From Symsagittifera roscoffensis (taxonomy: Eukaryota; Xenacoelomorpha; Acoela; Convolutidae): DNA of 64,000 nt. Below the pieces are notes generated by a model, which did no database searches, was not told the origin of the DNA, and saw only the letters and a program-made list of their open reading frames with translations. Made by a program: the position numbers and the translations under genes. This document shows, one piece after another, positions 63,721 to 64,000 of this stretch (position 1 is its first letter; every line of letters begins with the position of its first letter). The stretch spans positions 50,513,346-50,577,345 of the forward strand of contig NC_087064.1 of assembly GCF_963678635.1 (NCBI RefSeq), in the 5' to 3' direction.

Positions 63721-64000
63721 TGGGTAGGATTACGATCGAAGAGATGAATTTCAGAATTTTCAAACACGGGTTTTTCCTTACACATTTTCTGAGTGTCACA
63801 TTAAGCAAAAACCAAAATAATTCTTTGAGAAGCGGAGTAAGTTTTCGCTAACGAGACTAATTTGTTCTCATTCATCGAAAGCTGTTGTTTTTTTTTGGTT
63901 TGTTTCTTCTTCAGGTCAATGGGAATTCAAAAAACGACAAGAATTTAAATATTTTGTCCCTCTAACGCACACAATAGTAATGCTCAATCTTTCCCTGAAA

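Larger units (their letters stand above)
59966..64000 (-). repeat. Tandem array of ~384-399 bp units each with a tRNA-Gly-like gene
   Basis: Units repeat ACGATGCTGAGAAGG...TTCTTTGAGAAGCGGAGTA, GGGAATTCAAAAA(A/G)(A/C)GACAAG and TGTCCCTCTAACGCACACAA, followed by the tRNA-like block. tRNA starts in plus coordinates: 60044 (partial), 60429 (partial), 60595, [deleted, scar near 60977], 61307, 61691, 62084, 62476, 62869, 63268, 63651. Spacing among intact units is 383-399 bp. The array runs off the right edge and into the gap on the left. Long open frames here are spacer artefacts. Confidence 0.95.

Noticed and set aside
59966-64000. CRISPR-like array
   Set aside because: Spacers are long and themselves repeated, the repeat is a tRNA fold with Pol III boxes, and the genome is animal.

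Overview
The window is animal nuclear DNA: AT-rich and intron-rich, with one multi-cadherin gene, one EGF-repeat membrane-protein gene, tRNA genes with split Pol III promoters, and dense non-autonomous transposons and satellites. Introns are GT-AG (one is GC-AG), the standard code fits all exons, and intron sizes run from about 150 bp to 8.4 kb. The species cannot be named from the sequence; an invertebrate is likely but inferred.

Layout. (1) 1-16.5 kb, minus strand: a seven-exon gene for a predicted 431-residue type I membrane protein (signal peptide, unrecognised N-terminal ectodomain, three EGF-like repeats, one transmembrane helix, short basic tail). All exon phases agree. Its introns hold hAT-like MITEs, a decayed LTR-retrotransposon on the minus strand (about 7.5-9.95 kb), and several local duplications and foldback repeats. 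A ~500 bp near-palindrome lies just upstream of its start codon. (2) 17.3-32.4 kb: gene-free. It holds an A-rich tract, about 7 kb of a degenerate ~310-335 bp satellite with signs of a ~1.73 kb higher-order repeat, a second ~335 bp degenerate tandem repeat, and small minisatellites. (3) 32.4-57.2 kb, plus strand: fourteen exons of a large cadherin, signal peptide plus 12 complete EC repeats and the start of a 13th (about 1,358 residues), still open at its 3' end. Its introns carry an LTR retrotransposon (about 48.9-54.7 kb), two tandem copies of a ~0.5 kb repeat, a third copy broken by two other elements, and a 627 bp element with terminal inverted repeats. (4) 57.3-59.8 kb: MITE copies, then a 200-N assembly gap. 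(5) 60.0 kb to the right edge: a tandem array of ~384-399 bp units, each carrying a 70-nt tRNA-Gly-like gene on the minus strand. The consensus anticodon is UCC, but no copy in the window is free of stem, loop or anticodon changes and several anticodons have drifted.

The two protein genes are divergently oriented with about 16 kb of satellite-rich DNA between them; nothing suggests a shared function beyond both encoding cell-surface proteins. The most unusual item is the tRNA-Gly-like tandem array with anticodon drift. Next are the nested repeat insertions in the cadherin intron, the promoter-proximal palindrome, and the unrecognised EGF membrane protein. Exon boundaries were derived by eye from splice consensus and reading phase; no transcript evidence was available.
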